This document shows positions 36,829 to 47,822 of a stretch of 64,000 bases of DNA, in pieces. This DNA comes from Sphingomonas tagetis (GTDB lineage Bacteria; Pseudomonadota; Alphaproteobacteria; Sphingomonadales; Sphingomonadaceae). The notes beneath the pieces are model-generated. The model did no database searches. It saw only the letters and a program-made list of their open reading frames with translations, and was not told where the DNA came from. The position numbers were made by a program, and so were the translations under genes. Each line of letters begins with the position of its first letter. Within the stretch, counting starts at the first letter, position 1. The stretch lies in NCBI RefSeq assembly GCF_024211275.1, contig NZ_JAMLDX010000015.1:1-64000 (forward strand), written 5' to 3'.

Positions 36829-37791
36829 TTAAAGGTCGATAACGAGTTCGTCGGATAGCGCGCCCGAACAGCAGATCAGCATCGTCTCATTCGACGCCCG
36901 CTCGGCATCAGACAGGATCATGTCGCGATGGTCCGGCACCCCCGACAAAACCTTGACCTCGCATGCGCCGCAAATGCCCTGCTGACAGGAATAGGGCACC
37001 GTCACGCCCGCCGCACCGAGCGCTTCGAGAATGGTGTTGCCGGGCGGAATGTTGATCCGCCGTCCGCTCTTGGCCAGCACCACATCGAAACCACCTTCGC
37101 TCGCCAGGCCCGCATCGGAAGCGAAATATTCGAAATGGACTCGATCGGGCGGCAGGTTGGCGCATATGTCGCGATACGCCGCCAGCATTCCCGAAGGACC
37201 GCAGCAATACAGATGGTCGTCCGGCCCGACGGCACCGACAATCCCGCGAATGTCCAACAGCCGCCCGTCCGCCTCGTCGTCAAAATGAAATTCGACACGC
37301 CCGCCGCCATCGACCGCCAGCCGCTGGAGGGTGTCCATGAAAGCCGCGCGGCTCCGATTGCGGCAACTATAGTACAGCGTCCAAGCATGACCTCGCGCGT
37401 TCAACGCGGCCGCCATCGCGATGAAAGGCGTCACGCCGATACCGCCTGCAAAGAACACGCTATGTTCACCACCCTCATGCAGGGCGAAATTGTTGCGTGG
37501 GGGATCGATACGCAGCAACTGACCGACCCGCAAGTGATCATGGATATATTTGCTGCCGCCTTCGCTGCCCGGGTCACGGAATACGCCGATTCTGTAGCTG
37601 TCTCGCTCCTGTGGGCTATTCATCAGCGAGTAACTGCGAACCAGTCCATTTCCGAGATGCAGGTCGATATGCGATCCCGGTGAGATTTCAGGCAGCGTGC
37701 CGGCGCAAGGCGTGAGCTCGATCGACAGGACTTCCTCAGCTTCCCGTCGCATGCCGCGGACCTGGAATTCGCGAGGTATGGAATCGGACAC
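36829..37791 (-). CDS. Rieske oxygenase reductase, phthalate dioxygenase reductase type
   Basis: A 320-residue flavin/iron-sulfur reductase with class IA domain order. The flavin domain has RSYSLMNSP, the NAD domain has FFAGGIGVTPFIAMAAAL and YCCGPSGML, and the C-terminal plant-type ferredoxin has PYSCQQGICGACEVKVLSG plus a late Cys in ICCSGAL. It transfers electrons from NAD(P)H to Rieske oxygenases and is the only reductase in the window, so it probably serves both intact oxygenases. The GTG at 37791 follows GGAG by five bases. The in-frame ATG at 37821 lies inside the operator and is unlikely to be the true start. Confidence 0.92.
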   Translation of the reverse strand: MSDSIPREFQVRGMRREAEEVLSIELTPCAGTLPEISPGSHIDLHLGNGLVRSYSLMNSPQERDSYRIGVFRDPGSEGGSKYIHDHLRVGQLLRIDPPRNNFALHEGGEHSVFFAGGIGVTPFIAMAAALNARGHAWTLYYSCRNRSRAAFMDTLQRLAVDGGGRVEFHFDDEADGRLLDIRGIVGAVGPDDHLYCCGPSGMLAAYRDICANLPPDRVHFEYFASDAGLASEGGFDVVLAKSGRRINIPPGNTILEALGAAGVTVPYSCQQGICGACEVKVLSGVPDHRDMILSDAERASNETMLICCSGALSDELVIDL

Positions 37792-37812
37792 GAGCACTCC
37801 AATCAACAATAA

Positions 37813-37828
37813 ATCTTCCATGGAAGAT
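37813..37828. promoter_or_regulatory. Regulon palindrome F
   Basis: ATCTTCCATGGAAGAT, a perfect copy. It lies in the 57-base gap between the binding-protein-like gene (ending 37849) and the reductase start at 37791. Confidence 0.75.
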
Positions 37829-37848
37829 TATGTGTCGCGCGCTGATTG

Positions 37849-38508
37849 TCAACCCGTGCCGGCTGTGGCGCATCGCGGAAGCGCACCCGAATTCGTGCGC
37901 AGCGCGTGTTCGAGCGCAGCGATCGATTCGATATGGTCGCGCCGCACCGCCAGCGCGTGTTCGACATGTGCGAAGGTGCCGTCCAGAACACGCAGGTCGC
38001 TGCCCGACGCGACCTTGTGCAGCGCAGCCGTCAATCCAACGGCTACATCGATCTCGCCGCGCAAGAGGGCTTCAAGCGTCTCCCCGGCGGATCCGAATTC
38101 GACAAATGCGGCATGCCGAAGCGACTGGCGTACCGATGTGAGATACGCGCCTTTCGCGCAGCCTATTCGCATCCCGGGACGATCGACCTGGTCGATACGA
38201 TCCAACTGCGATTGGCTGCGCGCAAGCCCGCCGACCGCGAGCGTGAGATAAGGCTGCGTAAAAGCGACCGTTTCGCGTCGAGCGGGATCGATCGCAAGAA
38301 AGGCGACATCCCATGTCCCTTCACCGGCGTTCAGGATATCCGCGGCGGTCGCAAATGGCAGTAGTATGGCACGCTTGCCGATCGCGCTGGCGACGCGGTC
38401 TGCAACCTCGGGCGCCATTCCAGTCATACGCCCATGATCGTCCATCGCAACCAGCGCAGCGTTGCTCAGGTTCACGGCAAAGCGGCAGTTCACGTCCGTC
38501 GTTTTCAC
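37849..38508 (-). CDS. Solute-binding-protein family 3 domain, no signal peptide
   Basis: A 219-residue protein with the fold of extracellular solute-binding proteins of family 3: FAVNLSNAALVAMDDHGRMTGMAPEVADRVASAIG, WDVAFLAIDPARRETVAFTQPYL and IGCAKGAYLTSVRQSL. It lacks any N-terminal export signal when started at GTG 38508, which overlaps the stop of the aldolase gene. Longer frames run into the aldolase and give no signal peptide either. It may be a cytoplasmic ligand-binding or enzymatic derivative of the fold, or a truncated binding protein with no permease nearby. The function is unknown. Confidence 0.7.
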   Translation of the reverse strand: MKTTDVNCRFAVNLSNAALVAMDDHGRMTGMAPEVADRVASAIGKRAILLPFATAADILNAGEGTWDVAFLAIDPARRETVAFTQPYLTLAVGGLARSQSQLDRIDQVDRPGMRIGCAKGAYLTSVRQSLRHAAFVEFGSAGETLEALLRGEIDVAVGLTAALHKVASGSDLRVLDGTFAHVEHALAVRRDHIESIAALEHALRTNSGALPRCATAGTG

Positions 38509-39278
38509 AAAGGTTCGCGTCCGAACCGCCTTGCAAGAGCGTCCGCCCCGCGCGCAAGAATACCCGCGTCGATCCCGACGGCAACAAATGTGGCACCCAG
38601 CGCCAAACAACGGTCGGCAAAGGCCGGGTCGCCAGTGAGAATACCGGCTGGTTTTCCGATCTCGACGATCCGTTCAATCGCGGATTCGACCGCATGCATG
38701 ACATCCGGGTGATTGAGCTTTCCGATATGCCCCAGGCTTGCGGCCAGGTCCCCCGGCCCGATGAAGACGCCGTCGACGCCCTCGACCGATGCGATCTCCT
38801 CTATGGCGTCCAGAGCGGGCCTGCTTTCGATCTGCACAAGCAGGCACAGCTCCCGCTCGACATGATCAGGATAATCGGTGACTCGACCGAACGCAGTTGC
38901 GCGGGTCAGCGCAGACACGCCCCGAATGCCTGCAGGCGGATAGCGGGTTGCGGCAACCGCGGCCTGCGCCTGTTCCGCGGTCTCGACATAGGGGATCAGC
39001 AGGCTTTGGACGCCGATATCCAAATATCGCTTGATCAGCACCGGATCATTGACCGCCGGCCGGACAACGGGCGACGAGCCGTGGCCGCCCAGCGCCTGCA
39101 GTTGCCCAAGCACGGTCAGTACGTCGCCCGGTGAGTGTTCCGTATCCAGCAACAGCCAGTCGAAACCAGCGTCCGCGACTACCTCTGCTGTGAACGCGCT
39201 CGACAGCGTGCACCACAGGCCAATCTGGGCGACACCGTCAATCAAGGCATGGCGAAAGGCGTTATGCGGAATCTTCAT
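38505..39278 (-). CDS. HpcH/HpaI-family class II aldolase
   Basis: A 257-residue metal-dependent pyruvate aldolase resembling 4-hydroxy-2-oxoheptanedioate aldolase. Conserved segments are GLWCTLSSAFTAEVVADAGFDWLLLDTEHSP, IPYVETAEQAQAAVAATRYPPAGIRGVS, QIESRPALDAIEEIASVEGVDGVFIGPGDLAASLG. It should split a 4-hydroxy-2-oxo acid into pyruvate and an aldehyde, the last step of a ring-cleavage pathway. It overlaps by four bases both the upstream hydratase gene (39275-39278) and the downstream binding-protein-like gene (38505-38508), indicating tight translational coupling. Confidence 0.92.
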   Translation of the reverse strand: MKIPHNAFRHALIDGVAQIGLWCTLSSAFTAEVVADAGFDWLLLDTEHSPGDVLTVLGQLQALGGHGSSPVVRPAVNDPVLIKRYLDIGVQSLLIPYVETAEQAQAAVAATRYPPAGIRGVSALTRATAFGRVTDYPDHVERELCLLVQIESRPALDAIEEIASVEGVDGVFIGPGDLAASLGHIGKLNHPDVMHAVESAIERIVEIGKPAGILTGDPAFADRCLALGATFVAVGIDAGILARGADALARRFGREPL

Positions 39279-40060
39279 GCGACGATCTCGAGCGAAAGGC
39301 TGCCCAATGGACCATAGTCGGCATGAACCACGTCACCCGCCGCAACATCGATCGGTCGCGTGAATGACCCGCCAAGGACGATTTCGCCCTTTCTCAAGCA
39401 ATCGCCCACCTCGTGGAGCTTGTTCACCAGCCAGGCGACACCAGCCGCCGGATGCCCCATGATCGCGGCCGAGACCCCGGATTCCTCAATGACGCCGTTC
39501 TTTGACAAGGTTGCGCCGACCCATCGCACATCGATATCGTAGGGTCGCACCGGTCGACCGCCGACCACGATCGCGCCGAATGCCGCATTGTCGGCGATCG
39601 TGTCGACGATCGAGCGGGGTACCTCGGTACGATAGTCGATAATCTCGAGCGCGGGCACGACCACCTCGGTCGCTCGCATCACATCATAGATGCGCTTGCC
39701 CGGTCCGCCCAGGTCTTCAGCCAGGACAAAGGCCAGTTCGACCTCCAGTCGCGGCTTCAGAAAGCGAGCCGCGCTGACCTTCGCGCCGTCATTATAAAGA
39801 GCGTCGTCCAGGATCCGGCCATAGTCTGGCTCGGTCATCTTGGAAGCAATCTGCATGGCGCGGCTGGTCAGCCCGATCTTGTGACCGACCACCGTGGCAC
39901 CCGCAGCGATGCGCGCATCGGCCCACAGGTCTTGGACTCGATAAGCATCGGCAAGCGTCATGTCGGGGAACATCTTGCTGATCTGCGGCGTCGCAATTCG
40001 CGTTCGTTCAGCCGCCAGGATCGCCTCGGCTGCCTGCCGATGCTGTTCGTCCGTCGCCAT
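39275..40060 (-). CDS. 2-Oxo-hepta-ene-dioate/2-oxopent-4-enoate hydratase (HpaH/MhpD-like)
   Basis: A 261-residue hydratase of the fumarylacetoacetate-hydrolase-like fold: VGHKIGLTSRAMQIASKMTEPDYGRILDDALY, the metal-binding RLEVELAFVLAEDL and ALEIIDYR, and C-terminal GDCLRKGEIVLGGSFTRPIDVAAGD. It adds water to a 2-oxo-4-enoic acid, giving the 4-hydroxy-2-oxo substrate of the coupled HpaI-type aldolase. The ISKMFPDMTLADAY region suits HpaH over catechol meta-pathway DmpE, but the two cannot be separated firmly by eye. It is the second gene after the intradiol dioxygenase, under palindrome G. Confidence 0.92.
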   Translation of the reverse strand: MATDEQHRQAAEAILAAERTRIATPQISKMFPDMTLADAYRVQDLWADARIAAGATVVGHKIGLTSRAMQIASKMTEPDYGRILDDALYNDGAKVSAARFLKPRLEVELAFVLAEDLGGPGKRIYDVMRATEVVVPALEIIDYRTEVPRSIVDTIADNAAFGAIVVGGRPVRPYDIDVRWVGATLSKNGVIEESGVSAAIMGHPAAGVAWLVNKLHEVGDCLRKGEIVLGGSFTRPIDVAAGDVVHADYGPLGSLSLEIVA

Positions 40061-40087
40061 GTTTCAGCCCCTGCGCTTGCCGTTGGA

Positions 40088-40984
40088 TCAGTCGATTGGC
40101 GCCCGGGGCAGTACGGCATCCCCGGGTTCCATCGTCAGCGTGAAATCGAGCGAGTGCCAAGGACCGTCGATGCCGTCGCGCGGTTCCTCGTGCCGGACAT
40201 ATTCGGCAGTCAGCGCGCTGGTGACGGCGAACTGCACGTCACTGTCGATGTTCGGATCGGCCGGGTCATAGATCTGGCTGATCAGAACCTTGAACCCCTG
40301 CTTGACGACCAATGCGTGAAGATGAGCCGGGCGGAACGGGTGCCGTTTCTGGGCGCCCAGCAATTCACCCACGACGCCACCGGTCGGAATGGGATAGCCG
40401 ACCGTACGCACGGTCCAGAAATCGACGATCCCCGTCGCATCGGTCGTCAGCTTGCCGCGTAGATTGTGATCGGCCTGTGCATCATCCTGATTTTCATAAA
40501 GACCTGTCGGGGCCGCCTGCCACACATCGACCTCTGCGCCAGCGACCGGCCGCCCTTCGGGGTCCACCACCCGCAATCGGACGTAGACGGGATCACCGGG
40601 TGTTTCGCTGCGGACGATGCTGCCACCGTTAGGAGTCACCGGCGAATGCATCCGCCAGAACGGACCCAGCAGCGATTGCGACGTCTCGGTCTGGCCGGCA
40701 TTCCCGTTGTTGAGAAGGCAGACCAGCGCGGACACTCCCAGCGACCCGGCCATCAGCACCGCTTCGTTATGCCGTGCATTGGAAAGCTGGCCGATTCGGT
40801 TGATCAATGCCGTCGCCGTTCGGAATTCCGCTTCGGTGAGGCCCACCTCTCGCACGAACCCGTGAAGATGCTTGATCAGCGCAACCATCAATTCCCGCAG
40901 GCGAGGGTCCGGCGTCGCCTGCATCACGCGCAGCACATTTCCGGTGATGTCGTCGGGACCCTTGACTGGCTGTAGCTTGATCAT
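40088..40984 (-). CDS. Intradiol ring-cleavage dioxygenase (catechol/hydroxyquinol type)
   Basis: A 298-residue non-haem Fe(III) dioxygenase. The N-terminal dimerisation domain (residues 1-100) is of the catechol/hydroxyquinol 1,2-dioxygenase type. The catalytic beta-sandwich carries the two Tyr and two His ligands: Tyr in PTGLYENQ, Tyr in TVGYPIP and both His in FRPAHLHALV. ETSQSLLGPFW is the usual entry to the catalytic domain. It would cleave a catechol, or more likely a hydroxyquinol, between the hydroxyls. It heads an operon with HpaH/HpaI-type genes, an unusual pairing since those normally follow extradiol cleavage. Confidence 0.92.
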   Translation of the reverse strand: MIKLQPVKGPDDITGNVLRVMQATPDPRLRELMVALIKHLHGFVREVGLTEAEFRTATALINRIGQLSNARHNEAVLMAGSLGVSALVCLLNNGNAGQTETSQSLLGPFWRMHSPVTPNGGSIVRSETPGDPVYVRLRVVDPEGRPVAGAEVDVWQAAPTGLYENQDDAQADHNLRGKLTTDATGIVDFWTVRTVGYPIPTGGVVGELLGAQKRHPFRPAHLHALVVKQGFKVLISQIYDPADPNIDSDVQFAVTSALTAEYVRHEEPRDGIDGPWHSLDFTLTMEPGDAVLPRAPID

Positions 40985-40996
40985 ACTGCTCCATTT

Positions 40997-41012
40997 ATCT
41001 TCTGTGGAAGAT
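40997..41012. promoter_or_regulatory. Regulon palindrome G
   Basis: ATCTTCTGTGGAAGAT, 15 of 16 consensus positions, with symmetric flanks TTT/AAA. It lies 13 bases upstream of the intradiol dioxygenase start at 40984. Confidence 0.75.
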
Positions 41013-41054
41013 AAATCAACCCGCTGCCTGCGTGTGTTGATCCCGGCACGCTAC

Positions 41055-42365
41055 CTATGCGGCGAACAGCAATGCCGGGGTCTCCAGCAGCTTCTTCACC
41101 GCCTGGACATAGCTTGCCGCGTCCCAGCCATCGACCACGCGATGGTCGCAACTGATCGACAGGTTCATCAGCTTCGCGCGGACGATGTCCTCACCCAGGA
41201 ACACGGGACGCTCGACGATCTTGTTCGGCCCGATGATCGCGACTTCCGGCTTGTTGATCACTGGCGTCGTCGCGATGCCGCCCAGCGGCCCGAGCGAGGT
41301 GACGGTGATGGTCGAACCCGACAGCTGCTCGCTCTTCGCCTTGCCGGTCCGCGCGGCGTCGGCAAGGCGCGTGATCTCGCTCGCCAGCTGCCACACATTC
41401 TTGTCCTGCGCGTCGCGCAGCACCGGCACCATCAGCCCGGCATCGGTCTGTGTCGCCATGCCCATATGCACACGCCCGTGCCGCGTCACCACGCCGGCCT
41501 CGTCGTCATAGTGCGCGTTGAGCAAAGGGAAATCGGGCAGCGTGCGGCAGATCGCGACGATCAGGAACGGCAGCATGGTGAGCTTGGGCCGAGCGCCGCG
41601 ATTGGCGTTGAGGTCCGCGCGCATCGCCTCCAATGCCGTGACGTCGATCTCGTCGACATAGGTGAAGTGCGGGATCGCGCGCTTTGACGCCGCCATATTC
41701 TCGGCGATGCGGCGGCGCATGCCAATCACCTTAACCGGCACGTCCTCGCGCGCGCGGCTGGCATGCGGTGCGTGATAGCCTTGGCCCGAGCCATAGCGCA
41801 GGAACGCGTCGAGGTCGGCGTGCCGCACGCGGTCGCCATCCGCCTTGACCTGCGCCAGGTCGACGCCGAGGTCCTTCGCGCGCTGCCGCACCGCGGGTGA
41901 GGCAAGGACGGCGCGATCCGTTTCCCCCATTGTCGCCGGTGCGTCGCTCGGCTGTTCTGCAACGGGCGCGGAATGAACGGCAGGCGAAGGCGCGACCACT
42001 TCCTCGACGCCGGGATTTTCAGCCTCGATCTGTTCCTCGACCGCCTCGCTCACCGGCACCGGCTCAACCGCCATCCCGGCGGCATCGACCGTCGCTTCGG
42101 GCTCGGGCTCCACAGCCACCTCGCCGTCGGTTTCCACCACCATCAGCGCCGAGCCGATCGGCACCAGATCGCCGACCTCGCCCGCCAGCTCGACCACCGT
42201 GCCGGACACCGGCGACTCCATTTCGACCGTCGCCTTGTCGGTCATCATGTCGGCGACCTGCTGGTCTTCCTCGACTCGATCGCCGACCTTGACGTGCCAG
42301 GCGACGACCTCGGCCTCGGCGATGCCTTCGCCGATGTCGGGCAGACGAAAGGTGAAACGTGGCAT
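41055..42365 (-). CDS. Branched-chain 2-oxoacid dehydrogenase E2, lipoyl acyltransferase
   Basis: A 436-residue acyltransferase. The N-terminal lipoyl domain has Lys44 in DKATVEM as the lipoylation site. An acidic, Pro/Ala/Glu-rich linker (about 85-150) follows, then the E3/E1-binding domain (LASPAVRQRAKDLGVDL) and the catalytic domain ending with DHRVVDGWDAASYV, where His and Asp are catalytic. It transfers the acyl group from E1 to CoA. The ATG at 42365 is one base past the E1beta stop. E1alpha, E1beta and E2 form one operon; no E3 (dihydrolipoamide dehydrogenase) gene is present, so E3 must be supplied from elsewhere. Confidence 0.94.
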   Translation of the reverse strand: MPRFTFRLPDIGEGIAEAEVVAWHVKVGDRVEEDQQVADMMTDKATVEMESPVSGTVVELAGEVGDLVPIGSALMVVETDGEVAVEPEPEATVDAAGMAVEPVPVSEAVEEQIEAENPGVEEVVAPSPAVHSAPVAEQPSDAPATMGETDRAVLASPAVRQRAKDLGVDLAQVKADGDRVRHADLDAFLRYGSGQGYHAPHASRAREDVPVKVIGMRRRIAENMAASKRAIPHFTYVDEIDVTALEAMRADLNANRGARPKLTMLPFLIVAICRTLPDFPLLNAHYDDEAGVVTRHGRVHMGMATQTDAGLMVPVLRDAQDKNVWQLASEITRLADAARTGKAKSEQLSGSTITVTSLGPLGGIATTPVINKPEVAIIGPNKIVERPVFLGEDIVRAKLMNLSISCDHRVVDGWDAASYVQAVKKLLETPALLFAA

Positions 42366-42366
42366 C

Positions 42367-43380
42367 CTAAACCTCGATAATCTGTCGGATGGCGCGAGCG
42401 ACGCGCGCCGGACCAGGGAAATACTCCCACTCGAACGCGTGCGGGTACGGCGTGTCCCATCCCGTGACTCGCATGACTGGCGCCTCCAGCGCATAGAAGC
42501 AATGTTCCTGCACCAGCGCCGCCAGTTCTGCGCCAAAGCCACAGGTGCGCGTCGCTTCATGGACGACGATACACCGCCCCGTCTTTTCAACCGATGTCGT
42601 GATCGTTTGCAGGTCGAGCGGGATGAGCGTGCGCAGGTCGATCACCTCGACGTCCACGCCGGCTTCCTGTGCCGCTGCCAGCGCGACATGCACCATCGTG
42701 CCATAAGCGAGCATCGTGAGCGCCTCGCCGGGACGAGCTATTTTCGCTTTCCCAAGCTCGATGCGATAATGTTCAGCGGGAACAGCACTGGCCGGATGGC
42801 CCGCCCATGACTGTACCGGTCGGTCGTGATGACCGTCGAACGGACCGTTATACAGCCGCTTGGGTTCAAAAAAGAGAACCGGGTCATCGTCCTCGATCGC
42901 CGCGATCAGCAACCCCTTCGCGTCATGCGGATTCGAAGGGATGACTGTCTTCAACCCGGCGACATGTGTGAAAATGCCTTCGGGCGACTGACTGTGCGTT
43001 TGCCCACCGTAAATTCCGCCGCCATAGGGCGAGCGCACGGTGATCGGAGACCACCACTCGCCCCCCGTGCGATAGCGCATCCGTGCAGCTTCCGAGATCA
43101 GCTGATCGGTGGCGGGATAGATATAGTCGGCGAACTGAATCTCGACGACCGGCCGCTTGCCATATGCGCCCATGCCCACGGCCGCCGCGACGATGCCGGC
43201 TTCGGTTATCGGTGCGTCGAACACCCGATCCCGGCCATGCTTGCGCTGCAAGCCATCGGTCGCCCTGAACACGCCGCCGAAATAGCCCACGTCCTGGCCG
43301 AAGATGAGGACGTTCCTATCGCTTGCCAGCACGCAGTCGAGTGCGGAATTGATCGCTTCGATCATGTTCATCTGCGGCAT
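42367..43380 (-). CDS. Branched-chain 2-oxoacid dehydrogenase E1 beta
   Basis: A 337-residue transketolase-like subunit: MNMIEAINSALDCVLASDRNVLIFGQDVGYFGGVFRATDGLQ, the TPP-side motif FDAPITEAGIVAAAVGMGAYG, and the C-terminal transketolase domain with VEVIDLRTLIPLDLQTI and HEATRTCGFGAELAALV. With E1alpha it decarboxylates a branched-chain 2-oxo acid. It fits the BkdA2-type length. It starts 4 bases after the E1alpha stop and ends one base before E2. Placement in an aromatic regulon suggests that the complex handles a 2-oxo acid arising from ring or side-chain breakdown as well as, or instead of, amino-acid catabolism. Confidence 0.94.
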   Translation of the reverse strand: MPQMNMIEAINSALDCVLASDRNVLIFGQDVGYFGGVFRATDGLQRKHGRDRVFDAPITEAGIVAAAVGMGAYGKRPVVEIQFADYIYPATDQLISEAARMRYRTGGEWWSPITVRSPYGGGIYGGQTHSQSPEGIFTHVAGLKTVIPSNPHDAKGLLIAAIEDDDPVLFFEPKRLYNGPFDGHHDRPVQSWAGHPASAVPAEHYRIELGKAKIARPGEALTMLAYGTMVHVALAAAQEAGVDVEVIDLRTLIPLDLQTITTSVEKTGRCIVVHEATRTCGFGAELAALVQEHCFYALEAPVMRVTGWDTPYPHAFEWEYFPGPARVARAIRQIIEV

Positions 43381-43384
43381 GGGG

Positions 43385-45669
<2,285 letters not shown>

Positions 45670-45701
45670 TGCATCTCTCCTACGCCGGATATCTAGCAAT
45701 A

Positions 45702-45717
45702 ATCTTCCTTGGAAACT
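45702..45717. promoter_or_regulatory. Regulon palindrome H
   Basis: ATCTTCCTTGGAAACT; the left arm is perfect and the right arm is partly degenerate. It lies between the divergent leucine-dehydrogenase homologue (start 45669) and the Lrp-type regulator (start 45764). Confidence 0.6.
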
Positions 45718-45763
45718 TTTCCTTTTTGGGTCAGTCGTACAGCGCAATGGAAAGGATCTTTCG

Positions 45764-46270
45764 GTGAGGCAGCCACAACGGCATAAATCTAGCGCCACGC
45801 TTGACCGCTTCGAGCACAAACTGCTCGGGCTGCTTCAGCAAGATTCGACACGTTCGAACGCCGAATTGGCGGAGCTTGTCGGATTGTCCGAGGCACCATG
45901 CTGGCGGCGCGTCCAACGCCTGAAGCGAGACGGCTATATTAGGGAGCAAGTCAGCTTGCTGGACCGGCGAAAGCTCGGCCTGAACACACAGGTGTTCGCA
46001 CAGATCAAATTGACAGCGGTTGGTCGGTCGAACCTGAACGAGTTCGCCGATGCCATCAAGGCATTCCCCGAGGTGCTGGATTGCTATGTACTGATGGGAT
46101 CAGCTGATTTCATGCTGCGGATCGTGACGCAGGATATCGAGGCTTACGAACGTTTTTTCTTCGAAAAGCTGTCAAAGGTTGCAGGGATCCAAGACGTCAA
46201 CTCGATGGTTGCGCTTTCGGAGATAAAATCGACGACCGCCTTGCCGCTTGCGAACCTTGCCGACGATTGA
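45764..46270 (+). CDS. Lrp/AsnC family regulator
   Basis: A 168-residue regulator. The N-terminal helix-turn-helix is in FEHKLLGLLQQDSTRSNAELAELVGLSEAPCWRRVQRLKRDGYI (about residues 16-60), with a C-terminal RAM ligand-binding domain: VFAQIKLTAVGRSNLNEFADAIKAFPEVLDCYVLMGSADFMLRIV. Lrp-type proteins sense amino acids, which fits the divergent leucine-dehydrogenase/2-oxoacid dehydrogenase operon as its target. The GTG at 45764 is the probable start. Being local, it could act together with the factor that binds palindrome H. Confidence 0.92.
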   Translation: MRQPQRHKSSATLDRFEHKLLGLLQQDSTRSNAELAELVGLSEAPCWRRVQRLKRDGYIREQVSLLDRRKLGLNTQVFAQIKLTAVGRSNLNEFADAIKAFPEVLDCYVLMGSADFMLRIVTQDIEAYERFFFEKLSKVAGIQDVNSMVALSEIKSTTALPLANLADD

Positions 46271-46281
46271 AATGTGCCGCT

Positions 46282-47553
46282 TCAACGGGCTGGAGGTTGC
46301 GGCGCTGATCGACCAAAGCGCGGCTCGCCCAGTGTGGCAATCGCGATACCCGTCGCGGCAGAAATGGCCATCGTAACGATCAGGAATAGCGCATAGCTGC
46401 CGAACTGGTCGTAAAACGCACCGGCAATCAGTGGCCCCAGCGCAGCCCCCAGCGATAGCGCGCCGACCATCGCGCCGAATAAAACGCCGAAACTTTTGAG
46501 CCCCATATATCTGGCGCAAAGGAAGGCGATGACATCGACTTCGGCGCCTACCGTCAAACCGAGAAATATGGCGGCGACAACGTTATTGACCGTTCCCCCT
46601 GCCCCCCCGGAGAGCAGCAGCAGGCTGGCGATGATCGGCATCGTGAAGATGCAGGAACCGACGACGCGCCCCGGAAAGCGATCGAGTAGCAGGCCGGTCG
46701 CAAGACGGCCCACGATCGAAAAAATACCGACAAGCGATGCGGTCGAGGCTGCGCTCATCCGGTCGACACCTCGCTCCGACAAGATCGGCACGAAATGGAC
46801 CATCAGCCCCATCAGTCCGAACATGAACAAGCCGCTTGCCCCGACCAGCTTGTAGAAAGACAAGGAACGCAGTCCCTCCGCTACGCTAAATCCCTCGACA
46901 ACCATGAGGCTGTCCGTTGCTTCTTCGCTGCGGGCATGCGGCGCAGAGCGAAACCACGGCAGGACGACCGCCAGCACGATTGCCACCCAAATCGCAGCGA
47001 GGCCCCAGAATGCAGTTCGCCACCCATATGATTCGATCAACCAGCTCCCCAGCAATGGATAAACCGTCGCCCCAACCGATGTACCGGATAGCGTCACCGC
47101 CAGGGCAAGCCCGCGCGATCGCTCGAACCGTGATGCAACAGCCTTGGTCCAGACTGTCGGCTGGCTCAGCAACGCCGCGAGGGCAATGACGGACCATAGC
47201 AACAGCCAGTTCGTCATCGTCCCGCTCGCGGTACTCAACAGTCCAAAAGCCAGGGGGGACAAGACCACGCCCGCCAGCCCGACCTTACGAACACCGACGC
47301 GATCGACCAGCATGCCGACCGGAACGCTCATCGCCGCCCCGACAAGACCGGACAGTGCCGCTCCCGTCGTGATCTCTGTGCGGGACCAGCCGAACTCCTG
47401 TTGCAACGGCTCGATGAACGGACCCATTGCGTACATTTGCAGCACTGAGATTGAACAGCCAAAGGCGGCCGCGAAGGGCAGCGTACCATGATGACGCCAT
47501 TCCGAGGCAGGATTTGAGTCGGGCGATGGCGTCGGGCCGCTAATGGTGTTCAT
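46282..47553 (-). CDS. MFS transporter, monocarboxylate/oxalate-type
   Basis: A 423-residue inner-membrane carrier with 12 predicted helices. The N-terminal GCSISVLQMYAMGPFIEPLQQEFGWSRTEITTGAALSGLVGAAMSVPVGMLVDRVGVRKV is typical of the monocarboxylate/oxalate-formate group. A long cytoplasmic loop (PHARSEEATDSLMVVEGFSVAEG) separates the halves. It probably imports an aromatic or short organic acid. The start ATG 47553 follows AGAGAG; GTG 47559 is an alternative. A regulon palindrome lies about 115 bases upstream, placing this carrier in the oxygenase regulon. It converges on the Lrp gene with 11 bases between. Confidence 0.92.
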   Translation of the reverse strand: MNTISGPTPSPDSNPASEWRHHGTLPFAAAFGCSISVLQMYAMGPFIEPLQQEFGWSRTEITTGAALSGLVGAAMSVPVGMLVDRVGVRKVGLAGVVLSPLAFGLLSTASGTMTNWLLLWSVIALAALLSQPTVWTKAVASRFERSRGLALAVTLSGTSVGATVYPLLGSWLIESYGWRTAFWGLAAIWVAIVLAVVLPWFRSAPHARSEEATDSLMVVEGFSVAEGLRSLSFYKLVGASGLFMFGLMGLMVHFVPILSERGVDRMSAASTASLVGIFSIVGRLATGLLLDRFPGRVVGSCIFTMPIIASLLLLSGGAGGTVNNVVAAIFLGLTVGAEVDVIAFLCARYMGLKSFGVLFGAMVGALSLGAALGPLIAGAFYDQFGSYALFLIVTMAISAATGIAIATLGEPRFGRSAPQPPAR

Positions 47554-47666
47554 TTTCACTCTCTATGCACGAACGATCATGTTCTGGACGGCAAGTGGCG
47601 CTCGATCTAGGTGCCAACCGGGGACAGTCACATTTCAACCACAGGTGCACTCGTTCGCAAAACGAA

Positions 47667-47682
47667 ATCTTCCTCGGAAGCA
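47667..47682. promoter_or_regulatory. Regulon palindrome I
   Basis: ATCTTCCTCGGAAGCA; CTTCC-NN-GGAAG is intact. It is the last copy of the series, upstream of the MFS gene (start 47553). Confidence 0.65.
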
Positions 47683-47822
47683 AATTGAGCAGCGGCGGCA
47701 GGTGCGCGGCGATCTTTTTTGACATGTCTCGACGGCGCGCGATGTCTTAGCACCGACACCTCCCGTAGGGGTCACCACCGGGTGACTTTCAAGAGCACAT
47801 CTGGCATGGTCGCCAATAGATC

